From: Lihuaxuella thermophila
Lineage (GTDB): Bacteria; Bacillota; Bacilli; Thermoactinomycetales; Thermoactinomycetaceae
NCBI RefSeq assembly: GCF_900110165.1
Contig: NZ_FOCQ01000006.1
Span: 62,001-126,000, forward strand
Direction of reading: 5' to 3'
DNA: 64,000 bases
The first letter of the stretch is position 1; each line of letters opens with the position of its first letter. The notes below the pieces were generated by a model. It ran no database searches, was not told the DNA's origin, and worked only from the letters and a program-made list of their open reading frames with translations. Positions 42,364 through 51,743 of the stretch are shown piece by piece. The position numbers were made by a program, and so were the translations under genes.

Positions 42364-43890
42364 CTATTCCCAAAACTTCCGGTCGAGTGCCCGGTACTGG
42401 ATCGCCTCGGCCACATGCTCCGCCCGGATCTTTTCTTCCCCCGCCAAATCCGCGATGGTACGTGCAACTTTGAGAATGCGGTCATGGGCCCGGGCACTTA
42501 ATCCCAGGGTATCAAACGAATGTTTCAACATTTGCCGGGAATCCGGGTCCAAGGCGCAGTATCTGCGGATATCCGCCGTGCTCATCGCGCTGTTCGCCAG
42601 GTATGTTTTTCCTGTAAATCGTTCTCTTTGAATCTCCCTGGCCCTGTTCACTCTTTCCCGGATCGACTCGGAAGGTTCCCCGGAAGAGGAAGAAGAGAGT
42701 GTTTTATAATCGACTCGCGGCACTTCGATATGAATATCGATCCGATCCAGGAGAGGGCCTGAGATTTTGGACCGATAACGTTGCACCTGGTATGGTGTGC
42801 AAGTGCACGAACGATCTTCTTCGTAGCCAAAAAATCCGCACGGACACGGGTTCATTGAAGCCACGAGCATAAATTCGGCCGGATAGGTAAGGACCGCTCT
42901 GGCACGCCCCAGCGTGACTTCGTGATCTTCAAGAGGCTGACGCAACACTTCCAGTACGGTTTTGGAAAACTCGGGCAACTCATCGAGGAAAAGCACCCCC
43001 CGATGAGCGAGGCTCACTTCACCCGGTTTCGGAATCGTTCCCCCGCCTACGAGTCCCGCTGTGGAGATGGTGTGATGTGGTGAACGAAAGGGGCGTTCCG
43101 TAATCAAACGCCCCCTCTCTTTAATCAACCCTGCTATGCTGCAAATCTTCGTCACTTCCAACGCTTCCTGTAACGTCAACATCGGTAAAATGGTGGGGAT
43201 GCGCCGCGCCAGCATCGTTTTACCCGAGCCCGGAGGCCCGATCAAAAGCAGGTTGTGGCTGCCCGCTGCCGCCACTTCCATCGCCCGCTTGACGTGTTGT
43301 TGTCCTTGAACGTCGGAAAAATCAACCGAAAAATAGGGAACATCTTCCTGCGAATGGACTTCAACCGGGCCCGGCTGCCATTCATTCCTGAAATATTGAA
43401 CGGCTTCCTGCAGCGAGCGGACCGGAATAATCTGAACTCCCTCAACGAGCGCTCCTTCAGTGGCATTGGAATAAGGCAACATCACCTGTCCAATTCCCCG
43501 TCCCTTGGCAGCCATCACCATGGGCAATACGCCTGATAATGGGCGAAGCGATCCGTCCAATGCAAGTTCTCCGATCAATACCATAGGTTCTTTTGACTCA
43601 AATTTGCACTGGCCACTGGCTGCCAGCACTCCAATTGCAATTGCCAAATCAAATCCGGAGCCTTCTTTTTTCACATCCGCCGGAGCCAGGTTGGTGGTAA
43701 TTCGTTGCAGCGGAAAGCTGGCTCCGCTGTTTTTGATGGCCGCCCGAACACGTTCCCTCGCTTCACGGACAGCCGAATCGGGCAGACCCACGATGTCAAA
43801 CATGGGTAACCCGTTGCTGATATCGACTTCCACTTCGACCAGAAATCCGTCAACTCCAAGCACACTGGCACTTAACAGCTTCGCGTACAA
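42364..43890 (-). CDS. comM: YifB/ComM-type Mg-chelatase-like AAA+ ATPase
   Basis: A 508-residue protein. It has the N-terminal ChlI-like domain (ASVLGVDGFLVEVEVDISNG), Walker A GPPGSGKTMLARRIPTILP, Walker B region GVLFLDELPEFSK and a C-terminal helical domain. A four-cysteine zinc site appears in NPCPCGFFGY and CTCTPYQ. ComM-type helicases promote branch migration during natural transformation in some bacteria. TTG 43890 was chosen, because GGAGG (43903-43899) lies 8 bases upstream and gives the standard MYAKLLSAS start; ATG 43905 overlaps that site. Confidence 0.92.
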   Translation of the reverse strand: MYAKLLSASVLGVDGFLVEVEVDISNGLPMFDIVGLPDSAVREARERVRAAIKNSGASFPLQRITTNLAPADVKKEGSGFDLAIAIGVLAASGQCKFESKEPMVLIGELALDGSLRPLSGVLPMVMAAKGRGIGQVMLPYSNATEGALVEGVQIIPVRSLQEAVQYFRNEWQPGPVEVHSQEDVPYFSVDFSDVQGQQHVKRAMEVAAAGSHNLLLIGPPGSGKTMLARRIPTILPMLTLQEALEVTKICSIAGLIKERGRLITERPFRSPHHTISTAGLVGGGTIPKPGEVSLAHRGVLFLDELPEFSKTVLEVLRQPLEDHEVTLGRARAVLTYPAEFMLVASMNPCPCGFFGYEEDRSCTCTPYQVQRYRSKISGPLLDRIDIHIEVPRVDYKTLSSSSSGEPSESIRERVNRAREIQRERFTGKTYLANSAMSTADIRRYCALDPDSRQMLKHSFDTLGLSARAHDRILKVARTIADLAGEEKIRAEHVAEAIQYRALDRKFWE

Positions 43891-44088
43891 AGATGTTTCC
43901 TCCATCGTAAATGTAGGTATGATTCCGCTTTTATACTTTCAGTGCCAAATATAAAACTCCTGCTAATTTTCGACAGGTTTCGGCTTTTTTCTTAAATCGT
44001 CAATGGGAGAAAGAGGCCGCATCAGGCGCCAAGCGGCGGATGCGCTGGCAAAGTTAACTGGATTCATTGCCAACAGCTTTAGAGACTC

Positions 44089-45237
44089 TCACTGGATACC
44101 GTAATCTTTGGCAAAAACCATATGTGTTTCAACGAGAACATCATCGCAGTTTTCATCCAGATGGAAGACCCGGGCACCACGCAACCTGTTCTTTTCAGCG
44201 CCAGGAAGTCCATAACTTCTGAATCCGACACTGCCGGAATAGCCGAGCCAAACTCCGTAATAGTTGCCAACGTAGGTATTCACATGGTCATGACCGCAAA
44301 AAACTCCCTTGACGTCTCCCCTCTCCAGTATGGCTGCAAACATACCGCTGTTGAACGGTCCGGGGCTCTCATCTTCGTTTCTCTCCCCGACAATGTGGTG
44401 CTTTTGTACAGCATAGGCATGATTCTCATCTCTCCGCTCATCTACACTGGCGTACCACATAAATCTGAACTCCCAGAGCGGGATATGAATAAACATCAAA
44501 GAGGGAATCTTGCGTCCAAACTGCCTTTCCAGCTTCTTCGAAGTCTCATAATACCAACTTACCTGGTCAAAACGGAGCCAATCCCACTTGGGATATCCTG
44601 TAAAATCCTGACCGGCAATTGTTTTCGGTGCACATCTTCCGCTGTCAAGCAACCACAGGTTGAACACTGGTTTCCCGCCTGTGCAATTCCAGATCAACAG
44701 GTGCATGTTCCCGGTTCCGGTAATGCCTTTCACACCAGGAAGGTTGACATTGTGTGGATAGGATCGATAGATATCCAGCATCGCTTCCTCATCAAGTCCG
44801 CTGGTCGGGGCATGGTCCTCATCATGATTTCCAAAGGTAATGACCCAATTGATCCTCTTTTTTTCCATCGGTTGGGCAATGTGATCAATGGCATTCCTTA
44901 CTTCATCAGGCGTATCACAGCCACCGGCAATCATGTCGCCGTTATGCACAACCAAGTCCGGCTTCTCCTCATCAAGCACTTTTTCCATGAGCTGCAGAGT
45001 TCTGGGATCGATGTTCCCATCATCCTGGGAATCGTTGAACTGCACGATTTTAAACGTTCCATCAGGGTTAAATTGAAGTTTAGAATGGACTGGAAGCATT
45101 GCATGCTCAGTTGGTTCGGCCGGAGCGGAGTTTCGGGATAAATTTGTTGAAACAAATGTGGTTGAAGCAGTTTCCGTTACTCCTGGTTTTATCAAATGAC
45201 GTCTGTTCATTCCTTTGTTTGAATTTGGATTCTTCAC
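44089..45237 (-). CDS. Calcineurin-type metallophosphoesterase
   Basis: A 382-residue phosphoesterase. Metal-ligand motifs are FKIVQFNDSQDDG, VVHNGDMIAGG, VITFGNHDED, LMFIHIPLWEF and GVFCGHDHVNTYVG. In place of the first DxH, the protein has NDSQDD, so metal site one may be altered. The N-terminal region has MNRRHLIKPGV, which looks like a worn twin-arginine signal lacking a continuous hydrophobic core. GTG 45237 has GGAGGAGG upstream. Its substrate is unknown; nucleotide, phospholipid and cyclic phosphodiester substrates are all known in the family. Confidence 0.82.
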   Translation of the reverse strand: MKNPNSNKGMNRRHLIKPGVTETASTTFVSTNLSRNSAPAEPTEHAMLPVHSKLQFNPDGTFKIVQFNDSQDDGNIDPRTLQLMEKVLDEEKPDLVVHNGDMIAGGCDTPDEVRNAIDHIAQPMEKKRINWVITFGNHDEDHAPTSGLDEEAMLDIYRSYPHNVNLPGVKGITGTGNMHLLIWNCTGGKPVFNLWLLDSGRCAPKTIAGQDFTGYPKWDWLRFDQVSWYYETSKKLERQFGRKIPSLMFIHIPLWEFRFMWYASVDERRDENHAYAVQKHHIVGERNEDESPGPFNSGMFAAILERGDVKGVFCGHDHVNTYVGNYYGVWLGYSGSVGFRSYGLPGAEKNRLRGARVFHLDENCDDVLVETHMVFAKDYGIQ

Positions 45238-45347
45238 ATAATAAACCTCCTCCGATTTGTAATCAAATTTTTGAGAGCGAAGCTATTTATAGACTACCAA
45301 ACACATTTGGCGTAATGTTAAATGATATCCATGTTTTCTCCATAAAC

Positions 45348-45382
45348 AAAAAGAAACGCAAGGCAAACGTGCGTTTCTTTTT
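45348..45382 (-). terminator. Bidirectional terminator after the BCCT gene
   Basis: A 13-bp stem, AAAAAGAAACGCA 45348-45360 and TGCGTTTCTTTTT 45370-45382, with loop AGGCAAACG. T runs follow on both strands. Confidence 0.88.
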
Positions 45383-45431
45383 GATTCGTTCTGTACTTTT
45401 TGACTTTTTGACAAAATCCGTTTCAGCACAG

Positions 45432-47003
45432 TCAGGACAACTTCGCCTTCCGTACCGGCACATCTTTATTTTCGGATTTCGAATTCTCCGTTTGCTGATC
45501 CATCATTATTGAATCCCGGCGCAGAGCTTTTAAAACCGAGATACACATCAGGATCAATATAAAAGTAAACGGAAGAGCGGAAACTAAAGCTGCCGTTTGC
45601 AAACCTTTTAAACCGCTGCTAATGATGAGCACAGCGGAAATGCCCGCCATCAGAGAGCCCCAAATCACTTTTGCAATCATGGACGGATTCAGGTTCCCGT
45701 TGGATGTCATCATACCGAGCACAAATGTGGCCGAATCAGCAGATGTAACAATAAAAATGGCGATCAGGAGCAGTGAAAATACCGACAGCACAGAATCGAA
45801 CGGAAGTTCATTCAGCATGACAAACAACGCAGTTGTCACATCATTCGAGACCGCACGGGCAATCGAAGCGTTTTCAAACAAATCCATATGCAGCGCCGTT
45901 CCCCCAAATACGGCAATCCAGGCCATGGCAATCAACGGGGGAACAATTAAAACACCGAAAACAAATTCGCGAATCGTCCGTCCTTTGGAAATACGTGCAA
46001 CGAATGCTCCGACGAACGGAGACCATGCGATCACCCATGCCCAATAAAAGATGGTCCAGTCGCGTACCCATGTCCCTCCATCATAAGGGGTTAGATAAAA
46101 GCTGCTTTCGATAAAATGCTGGATATAATCGCCAATCCCGAGTGTAAATCCGTTTAAGATAAAAACCGTCGGACCTGCGAAGAGCACATACAACATTAAC
46201 GCCACGCACATGCCCATATTTATGTTGCTCAAAATTTTAATCCCTTTATCGATTCCCGTGATCGCAGATGTGATATAGAGCGCGAACAAAACGGCTATGA
46301 TGACAAGCTGTACCCATGTGCGATCAGGAACGGAAAAAACATATTTCAGTCCGCCGTTAATTTGCAAGACAGCCATTCCAAATGAAGTGGCGACGCCGAT
46401 GACAGTCGCAATAACGGCCAAAATATCGATCGAATTTTTAAAAACCCGACGATCCGGCTTTCCGGTTAGAGGTGTCAAGGTTGAACTGACCAGTGAGTTG
46501 CTGTGTTTGCGGTATTGAAAATAGGCGAGTGCGAGCCCGGCCACGGCAAAGACGGACCATTGATGGATTCCCCAATTGAAGAAAGAATAGCGCATCGCCA
46601 GGCGAGCCGCTTCCGCCGTCTGTGGTTCAACATCTTTAAAAGGAGGGGAGGCAAAATGGGTCATCGGTTCGGCGACGCCCCAAAAAACCAGTCCCGCTCC
46701 GAAACCTGCGGCAAACAACATGCTGATCCAAGAGAAAAAGGAATACTCCGGTTGTTCGTGATCAGGCCCGAGTTTTACCCTGCCATACCGGCTAAAAGCA
46801 AGGAAAAGGCAGAAAGCTACGAAGAATGCCATCGAAATCAAGTAAAACCAACCAAAATGGATGGTAGTAAAATCAAAGAAAATGGAGGCGTATTTCGCAA
46901 AATTTTCAGGTGAAACAGCTCCCAAGATGACAATAACCAGAATGGTGATCGAGGAAACCCAAAAAACCACATTATTATACGATGATGGTCCTCCATTTTT
47001 CAA
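45432..47003 (-). CDS. BCCT-family betaine/choline/carnitine transporter
   Basis: A 523-residue protein with twelve helices. GAGLVFWGVAEPMTHF and WTIFYWAWVIAWSPFVGAFV are the BCCT signatures, with the tryptophans that form the trimethylammonium box. Helix 1' GFGAGLVFWGVAEP contains no Met at the second position, suggesting a sodium-coupled betaine-type carrier such as OpuD. It takes up osmoprotectants. GTG 47012 lies on the ribosome binding site, so TTG 47003 is preferred. The truncated aldehyde dehydrogenase lies directly upstream. Confidence 0.9.
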   Translation of the reverse strand: MKNGGPSSYNNVVFWVSSITILVIVILGAVSPENFAKYASIFFDFTTIHFGWFYLISMAFFVAFCLFLAFSRYGRVKLGPDHEQPEYSFFSWISMLFAAGFGAGLVFWGVAEPMTHFASPPFKDVEPQTAEAARLAMRYSFFNWGIHQWSVFAVAGLALAYFQYRKHSNSLVSSTLTPLTGKPDRRVFKNSIDILAVIATVIGVATSFGMAVLQINGGLKYVFSVPDRTWVQLVIIAVLFALYITSAITGIDKGIKILSNINMGMCVALMLYVLFAGPTVFILNGFTLGIGDYIQHFIESSFYLTPYDGGTWVRDWTIFYWAWVIAWSPFVGAFVARISKGRTIREFVFGVLIVPPLIAMAWIAVFGGTALHMDLFENASIARAVSNDVTTALFVMLNELPFDSVLSVFSLLLIAIFIVTSADSATFVLGMMTSNGNLNPSMIAKVIWGSLMAGISAVLIISSGLKGLQTAALVSALPFTFILILMCISVLKALRRDSIMMDQQTENSKSENKDVPVRKAKLS

Positions 47004-47055
47004 AAGAATCACCCTTTCCCCGCGTCATCATACACCGATCGACATGCCCTGATTT

Positions 47056-47649
47056 TTATTTGGAAAATTTGAAGCATACAACTTTTGGTTCTGTCATTTC
47101 CTGAAGCGCAAACTTAATCCCCTCACGTCCCAAACCGGAACCTTTCACTCCTCCAAACGGCATGCCGTCAATCCGGTAGTCACTGCTGTCGTTGACCATG
47201 ATGCCACCGACATCCATTCGTCGGATCGCTTCAAACGCCTTCTCCAAATCCCGCGTAAAAATTCCTGCCTGCAAGCCATAGTTGACACTGTTCGATTCAC
47301 GAATCGCCTCACTCAGATCCCGAACAGGGTACAACGTGACAACCGGACCAAACACTTCTTCTTTGGCAAGGGTACAGCTTGCCGGCAAATCCGTTAATAC
47401 CGTAGGCATATAAAAGGCGCCTTCGCGTTTGCCGCCGCATAACAGGGTCGCACCTTGTTCCAGTGCCTCATTGACCCAGTTTTCAACCCGGATCGCTTCT
47501 TTTTCGGTGATCATCGGGCCCATATCCGTATCCTCAAGCAGCTTATCGCCTACGCGGTATTGCTTGGTCCGCTCCACAAATCTGGTCTTAAATTCTTCGA
47601 ATATACCTTCTTCGATATAGGCAAAAGAGGTGTTCGGTCCTGAACATAC
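47056..47649 (-). pseudogene. Aldehyde dehydrogenase, C-terminal fragment
   Basis: About 195 residues with the C-terminal half of an aldehyde dehydrogenase. The read includes CSGPNTSFAYIEEGIFEEF, which contains the likely catalytic Cys (codon 47646-47644), then TDMGPMITEKEA, LAKEEVFGPVVTLYP (the conserved EVFGPV) and FGGVKGSGLGREG. The NAD-binding half, about 280 residues, is missing. The break is around 47646, where an oppositely oriented M20 peptidase fragment begins. In relatives, a whole gene beside a BCCT betaine carrier would suggest betaine or related metabolism. A non-functional remnant is the simplest reading. Confidence 0.8.
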
Positions 47650-47851
47650 AGGGGTTATGAAACCCAGTATGGTTGGGGAAGATTTTAGCTATTATCTAAG
47701 AGAAATTCCAGGCGCTTTTTGCTTTGTAGGAGCAGGAGATCCGAACAAGCCTGTGTATCCCCATCACCATCCCCGCTTTCAAATTGATGAAAGTGTATTG
47801 CCTCTCGCAGCGGAATGGTTTTGTCGTCTTGTAATGAAGTATTTGAGTTGA
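47621..47851 (+). pseudogene. M20 metallopeptidase, C-terminal fragment
   Basis: About 76 residues matching the C-terminal end of M20 amidohydrolases (hippurate hydrolase/AmhX type): PSMVGEDFSYYLREIPGAFC and VGAGDPNKPVYPHHHPRFQI. The conserved GED glutamate and the late zinc-linked HHH-P are there, but the catalytic core is absent. A stop codon in frame sits at 47618-47620, just before. It faces the aldehyde dehydrogenase fragment and overlaps it by about 29 bases. Confidence 0.78.
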
Positions 47852-48211
47852 CCGGAAACATGCAACGGTGCTTTTTATCAGAGACTCAGGTGTGTTGACC
47901 TTCATCTCGGTTGTTGTTCATGAGGTGAGGCATCACATTGATAGGATGATTTTTCATCATCAAGTCCAATGGTTCAAGTTGATCCAATTCAGGATCTCCC
48001 TTGCTTGCCCCTCTGTATTCTGACTCCGGCCGGCTCGGGGAAATCTGAACTTCCTGATGGCACAGTTACCAGGAGTTTCCCCTTTTTTCCTCTGTGATCC
48101 CGCCAAGGTAGAATCATTACGGCAAAATTTTCTCAGCCAAATGTCCCCATAATCACACTCCATATGTTAAAATAATCTACTAATTATAGGTGCAAAGGAA
48201 GGATTCGAGTC
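47852..48211. other. Leader region upstream of ilvA
   Basis: No gene is supported. It holds the strong hairpin terminator at 48037-48088 and AT-rich sequence from about 48160. No T-box sequence was recognised. Confidence 0.5.
48037..48088 (+). terminator. Terminator or attenuator upstream of ilvA
   Basis: GGGGAAA (48037-48043) pairs with TTTCCCC (48076-48082), with inner AACT/AGTT pairing and six Ts (48083-48088). It ends 123 bases before ilvA and could end transcripts from the M20 fragment or act in attenuation. Confidence 0.7.
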
Positions 48212-49477
48212 ATGAGCGGGGTCAAAACACAAAATCGAGTGAAAATTGAGGATATCATCATCGCTAATCAAGCGTTAAAAGATATTATTGTCAAAACACC
48301 CTTGCAGAGAGATCTGCTTCTCTCTGAAACCTATGGCTGTCATGTGTATTTAAAACGGGAAGATTTGCAAGTGGTGCGCTCATTTAAAATCCGGGGGGCG
48401 TACAATACGATCCGGAGCTTGTCCAAACAGGAACTGGAACGGGGTGTGGTTTGTGCGAGCGCGGGCAATCATGCCCAGGGGGTGGCTTACTCTTGCCGGT
48501 TGCTCGGAATTAAGGGGAAAATTTTCATGCCTACCACCACGCCGAGGCAAAAGGTCTCCCAGGTGATGCATTACGGGGAACCGTTTGTGGAAGTGATTCT
48601 GACCGGCGATACGTTTGACGATTCATTTGATCAGGCGATGGCGTGCTGCGTGAAAGAGAATATGGCTTTTATCCATCCGTTCGATGATTACCGGACCATC
48701 GTCGGTCAAGGCACGATCGGCATGGAAATTTTAAATGATATGGATCAGCCGATCGATTATGTATTCGTGGGAATCGGCGGCGGCGGTTTGGCGGCGGGCA
48801 TCGCGTCCTACATAAAGAGCATCCATCCCCAGACAAAAATGATCGGGGTGGAGCCGGAAGGCGCTCCCGGAATGAAGCGCTCCTTTGAAGCCGGGAAAGT
48901 GATTGCTCTGGACCATATCGATAAATTTGTCGACGGAGCCGCCGTCAAACAAGTCGGGGAATTAACGTATCAGGTGTGCCGGGAACTCCTGGACGACATC
49001 ATCCTTGTTCCCGAAGGAAAGATTTGTACCACTATTTTAAAACTGTACAATGAAAATGCCATTGTCGCCGAACCGGCCGGAGCCCTTCCGATCGCCGCGC
49101 TCGATTTTTACAGGGATCAAATCAAAGGGAAAAACGTGGTCTGTGTTGTGAGCGGCGGAAACAATGATATTGAGCGCATGCAGGAAATCAAAGAGCGATC
49201 CTTGATCTATGAAGGTTTGAAACACTACTTTATCATCAACTTTCCGCAGCGGGCCGGAGCCTTGCGCGAGTTTTTGGACGATGTGCTGGGGAAAACCGAT
49301 GATATCACCCGTTTTGAGTACACGAAGAAAAACAACAAGGATAACGGACCGGCTCTGGTGGGAATTGAACTGAAACACAAAGAAGATTACCAACCGCTCA
49401 TTGAGCGAATGAAGAAAAAAGGATTCCCCTATATCGAGATCAATAAGGATGAGCAATTGTTTAATTTATTGATTTGA
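48212..49477 (+). CDS. ilvA: Threonine ammonia-lyase (threonine dehydratase), short regulatory form
   Basis: Converts threonine to 2-oxobutanoate, the first step of isoleucine synthesis. The 421-residue length matches the B. subtilis type with one ACT-like regulatory domain. The PLP lysine is Lys59 in VVRSFKIRGAYN; the glycine loop VGIGGGGLAAGI binds the phosphate, and SAGNHAQG orients the substrate. The C-terminal domain from about 335 starts HYFIINFPQRAGALREF. AAAGGAAGG precedes the ATG. It is monocistronic with its own terminator. Confidence 0.95.
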   Translation: MSGVKTQNRVKIEDIIIANQALKDIIVKTPLQRDLLLSETYGCHVYLKREDLQVVRSFKIRGAYNTIRSLSKQELERGVVCASAGNHAQGVAYSCRLLGIKGKIFMPTTTPRQKVSQVMHYGEPFVEVILTGDTFDDSFDQAMACCVKENMAFIHPFDDYRTIVGQGTIGMEILNDMDQPIDYVFVGIGGGGLAAGIASYIKSIHPQTKMIGVEPEGAPGMKRSFEAGKVIALDHIDKFVDGAAVKQVGELTYQVCRELLDDIILVPEGKICTTILKLYNENAIVAEPAGALPIAALDFYRDQIKGKNVVCVVSGGNNDIERMQEIKERSLIYEGLKHYFIINFPQRAGALREFLDDVLGKTDDITRFEYTKKNNKDNGPALVGIELKHKEDYQPLIERMKKKGFPYIEINKDEQLFNLLI

Positions 49478-49488
49478 GAATGCAACGA

Positions 49489-49522
49489 AAAGACTGCTGG
49501 ACATCAGGAACCAGCAGTCTTT
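49489..49522 (+). terminator. Terminator after ilvA, usable in both directions
   Basis: 12-bp stem AAAGACTGCTGG 49489-49500 / 49511-49522. It lies between converging genes ilvA and yraN. Confidence 0.88.
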
Positions 49523-49538
49523 GTTTATGCTTCCTTGC

Positions 49539-49904
49539 CTAGAAAGCTCCTTCAATATGATCAATCTGCAACGGAACTCGTTCCCGGTTCAGGAGGACGG
49601 AAATCACGTCAAAGCGAATGGGCAAATGTTCTAACCGTTTTTGTTGTACATAGGCTAAAGCCAAGCGGCGTACTTTTTGCTGTTTCCGGAAGTCGACCGA
49701 TTGAAAGCCAAAGCCAAACCGCCCTCCGCTGGTCGAACGCACTTCCACAAAAACGACCTGCTCCCCATCTCTGGCGATGAGATCCAGTTCGCCAAAACGG
49801 GTTGTCCAGTTTCGGTCGAGAATCGTCCACCCTTGACCGGTCAGGTATTTACATGCGGCGTCTTCGCCCGCCTGTCCCACTTCCTTGCGGCGGTCTCCTC
49901 TCAT
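49539..49904 (-). CDS. yraN: YraN-family (UPF0102) endonuclease-like protein
   Basis: A 121-residue protein with a restriction endonuclease-like fold. GQAGEDAACKYLTGQGWTIL and FGELDLIARDGEQVVFVEVR hold the family E-D-EXK-type residues (ELDL then FVEVR). It is thought to act in DNA repair or recombination; its role is not settled. It ends the rbgA-rnhB-yraN set, 17 bases after rnhB. Confidence 0.9.
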   Translation of the reverse strand: MRGDRRKEVGQAGEDAACKYLTGQGWTILDRNWTTRFGELDLIARDGEQVVFVEVRSTSGGRFGFGFQSVDFRKQQKVRRLALAYVQQKRLEHLPIRFDVISVLLNRERVPLQIDHIEGAF

Positions 49905-49921
49905 GTTGAATGATCCCCCCG

Positions 49922-50716
49922 TCAGCGGCCGATTCCATTTTTTGAAGCTTCCAGCAAATCGCGAACAGGTGCAAAGCTTCTGCGGTGGATGGGAGTTGGG
50001 CCGTATTTTTTCAGAGCTTCGATGTGCTCGGATGTGGCATAGCCCATATGCCGGTCAAAGCCGTATTCGGGATAACTCTGTGCCGCCCGGATCATCCATT
50101 CATCCCGGACTGTCTTGGCGATGACCGAGGCAGCAGCGATGGAATGGCTGAGCGAATCCCCTTTTACAATACCCAATTGGGGGATGGACAGACCGGGAAT
50201 TTGCACAGCATCAGCAAGGATCATTTGCGGTGCGGGATCGAGCTGCAGAGTGGCCAGCCGCATCGCTTGATAGGTGGCTTGCAGGATATTGTGCTCGTCT
50301 ATGTATTCCACATCCACCATTCCGATTCCGACCGAAACCGCCTCCTGTTCAATGCGTATCCGGAGTTGGTATCTCTCATCAGCAGACAATTGTTTGGAAT
50401 CATTCAGGCCTGTTGCATCAAAATCAGGCGGAAGGATCACGGCGGCTGCGACAACAGGGCCGGCGAGCGGACCCCGGCCCGCTTCATCCACCCCGGCGAG
50501 CGTCTGATATCCTTTCGCCCAATATTCCTTCTCGATACGCCACATCGATTCGATTCGAGCGGCTTCTTTTTTCTTTCGCTCTTGATCTTTCAGGTAGGAC
50601 TGAACCAGTTTGCGAACCCCGGCCCGCGAATCGGCAAGCAGTTCATTGATCGTTTCCTGTGAAAGGACGGGATCTTGAAGCAACCACTCTTTAATCTCCC
50701 GGATCGTCTTGTCCAT
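49922..50716 (-). CDS. rnhB: Ribonuclease HII
   Basis: Cleaves the RNA strand of RNA-DNA hybrids, including single ribonucleotides in DNA. The 264 residues include a basic N-terminal region (about 1-70) and the RNase H fold with catalytic Asp and Glu in LAGVDEAGRGPLAGPV and a second Asp in ILADAVQIPGL. GDSLSHSIAAASVIAKTVRD is the conserved late motif. The start lies 26 bases inside the rbgA end, showing coupled translation. Confidence 0.95.
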   Translation of the reverse strand: MDKTIREIKEWLLQDPVLSQETINELLADSRAGVRKLVQSYLKDQERKKKEAARIESMWRIEKEYWAKGYQTLAGVDEAGRGPLAGPVVAAAVILPPDFDATGLNDSKQLSADERYQLRIRIEQEAVSVGIGMVDVEYIDEHNILQATYQAMRLATLQLDPAPQMILADAVQIPGLSIPQLGIVKGDSLSHSIAAASVIAKTVRDEWMIRAAQSYPEYGFDRHMGYATSEHIEALKKYGPTPIHRRSFAPVRDLLEASKNGIGR

Positions 50717-51590
50717 CCGTTTCTCCCTCTTCCCGCTTCCAATCTTCCGGCAGTTCCAGGGTCACTCTCCCGATCCGCCCGGAACGCAAATCATTTAAAA
50801 TAATTTCCGCTGTTTTTTCGAAGTTGATCTCCCCGCCCTTTTGCAGGCAACCCCGCTTTTTGCCGATTTCGGCCATCAACTCGGCTCCTTCAAAGCCGGA
50901 AAGATCCTTTAATTTGTACCTTTCGGCCAAAAGTTCGGGATAACGCTCCGACAAATATCCGACCGCATAGAGAGCCACTTCCTCCAGCGGCAAAATCTCT
51001 TCCTTGATCGCACCGCTGGCAGCCAGGCGCATTCCCACTTGGGGGTCGTCAAACTTGGGCCATAAAATACCGGGTGTATCCAAAAGTTCCAAGGTTTGTC
51101 CGATCCGGATCCATTGCTGGGCTTTGGTCACCCCCGGCCGGTCCCCTGTGACTGTCGCCGACCGTTTGGCCAATCGATTGATCAGTGATGATTTTCCGAC
51201 ATTGGGAATCCCCAGCACCATGGCCCGCACTTTCCGGGAACGAATGCCTTTCTTTTCGCGGGCGGCAAAAAGGGGTTGGAGTAACGTTTCCGCCGCAGGC
51301 TGAATTTGTCCCACTCCTTTTCCCGTTTGTGCATCAATGGGCAACACAGCGTTTCCTTGGGAACGGAAGTAGTCGATCCATCTTTGATTCCCCCGTTCAT
51401 CGGCCAGATCACATTTGGTCAGCAAAAGCAATCGGGGTTTATGTTTCACCAGATCATGGATCATCGGATTGCGGCTGGAGAGGGGCAGACGTGCGTCCAG
51501 CAGCTCAAAAACCACATCGACCAGCTTTATTTTTTCTTCCACTTGACGGCGGGCTTTGGCCATATGTCCGGGAAACCATTGTATACTCAT
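50691..51590 (-). CDS. rbgA: Ribosome biogenesis GTPase RbgA (YlqF)
   Basis: A 299-residue circularly permuted GTPase required for late 50S maturation. Motifs appear in the order G4 LTKCDLAD, G1 GIPNVGKSSLINRLA, G2/G3 TGDRPGVTKAQQW and LDTPGILWPKF. MSIQWFPGHMAKARR is the standard N-terminus. It lies between lepB and rnhB as in B. subtilis. Confidence 0.96.
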   Translation of the reverse strand: MSIQWFPGHMAKARRQVEEKIKLVDVVFELLDARLPLSSRNPMIHDLVKHKPRLLLLTKCDLADERGNQRWIDYFRSQGNAVLPIDAQTGKGVGQIQPAAETLLQPLFAAREKKGIRSRKVRAMVLGIPNVGKSSLINRLAKRSATVTGDRPGVTKAQQWIRIGQTLELLDTPGILWPKFDDPQVGMRLAASGAIKEEILPLEEVALYAVGYLSERYPELLAERYKLKDLSGFEGAELMAEIGKKRGCLQKGGEINFEKTAEIILNDLRSGRIGRVTLELPEDWKREEGETDGQDDPGD

Positions 51591-51743
51591 CCGTTGTCAC
51601 CTGCTTACGAACCTAATGTAGAAAGTCATGGAAAAGATTCTGGTTTATGGTTATGTAAGTTTAGAAAAGAGCTTGATCGCCAAGCTTCTCTTGAACCATC
51701 AAGCCCTTATGTTATCCCCGTTTCAACTTGTTGTTTGTATATT

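Noticed and set aside
44122-45141. 339-codon plus-strand frame opposite the metallophosphoesterase
   Set aside because: No ribosome binding site and no family features; it is the complement of a recognisable enzyme.
47852-48211. T-box leader upstream of ilvA
   Set aside because: The conserved antiterminator core (GGGTGGNACCGCG-like) is not present.
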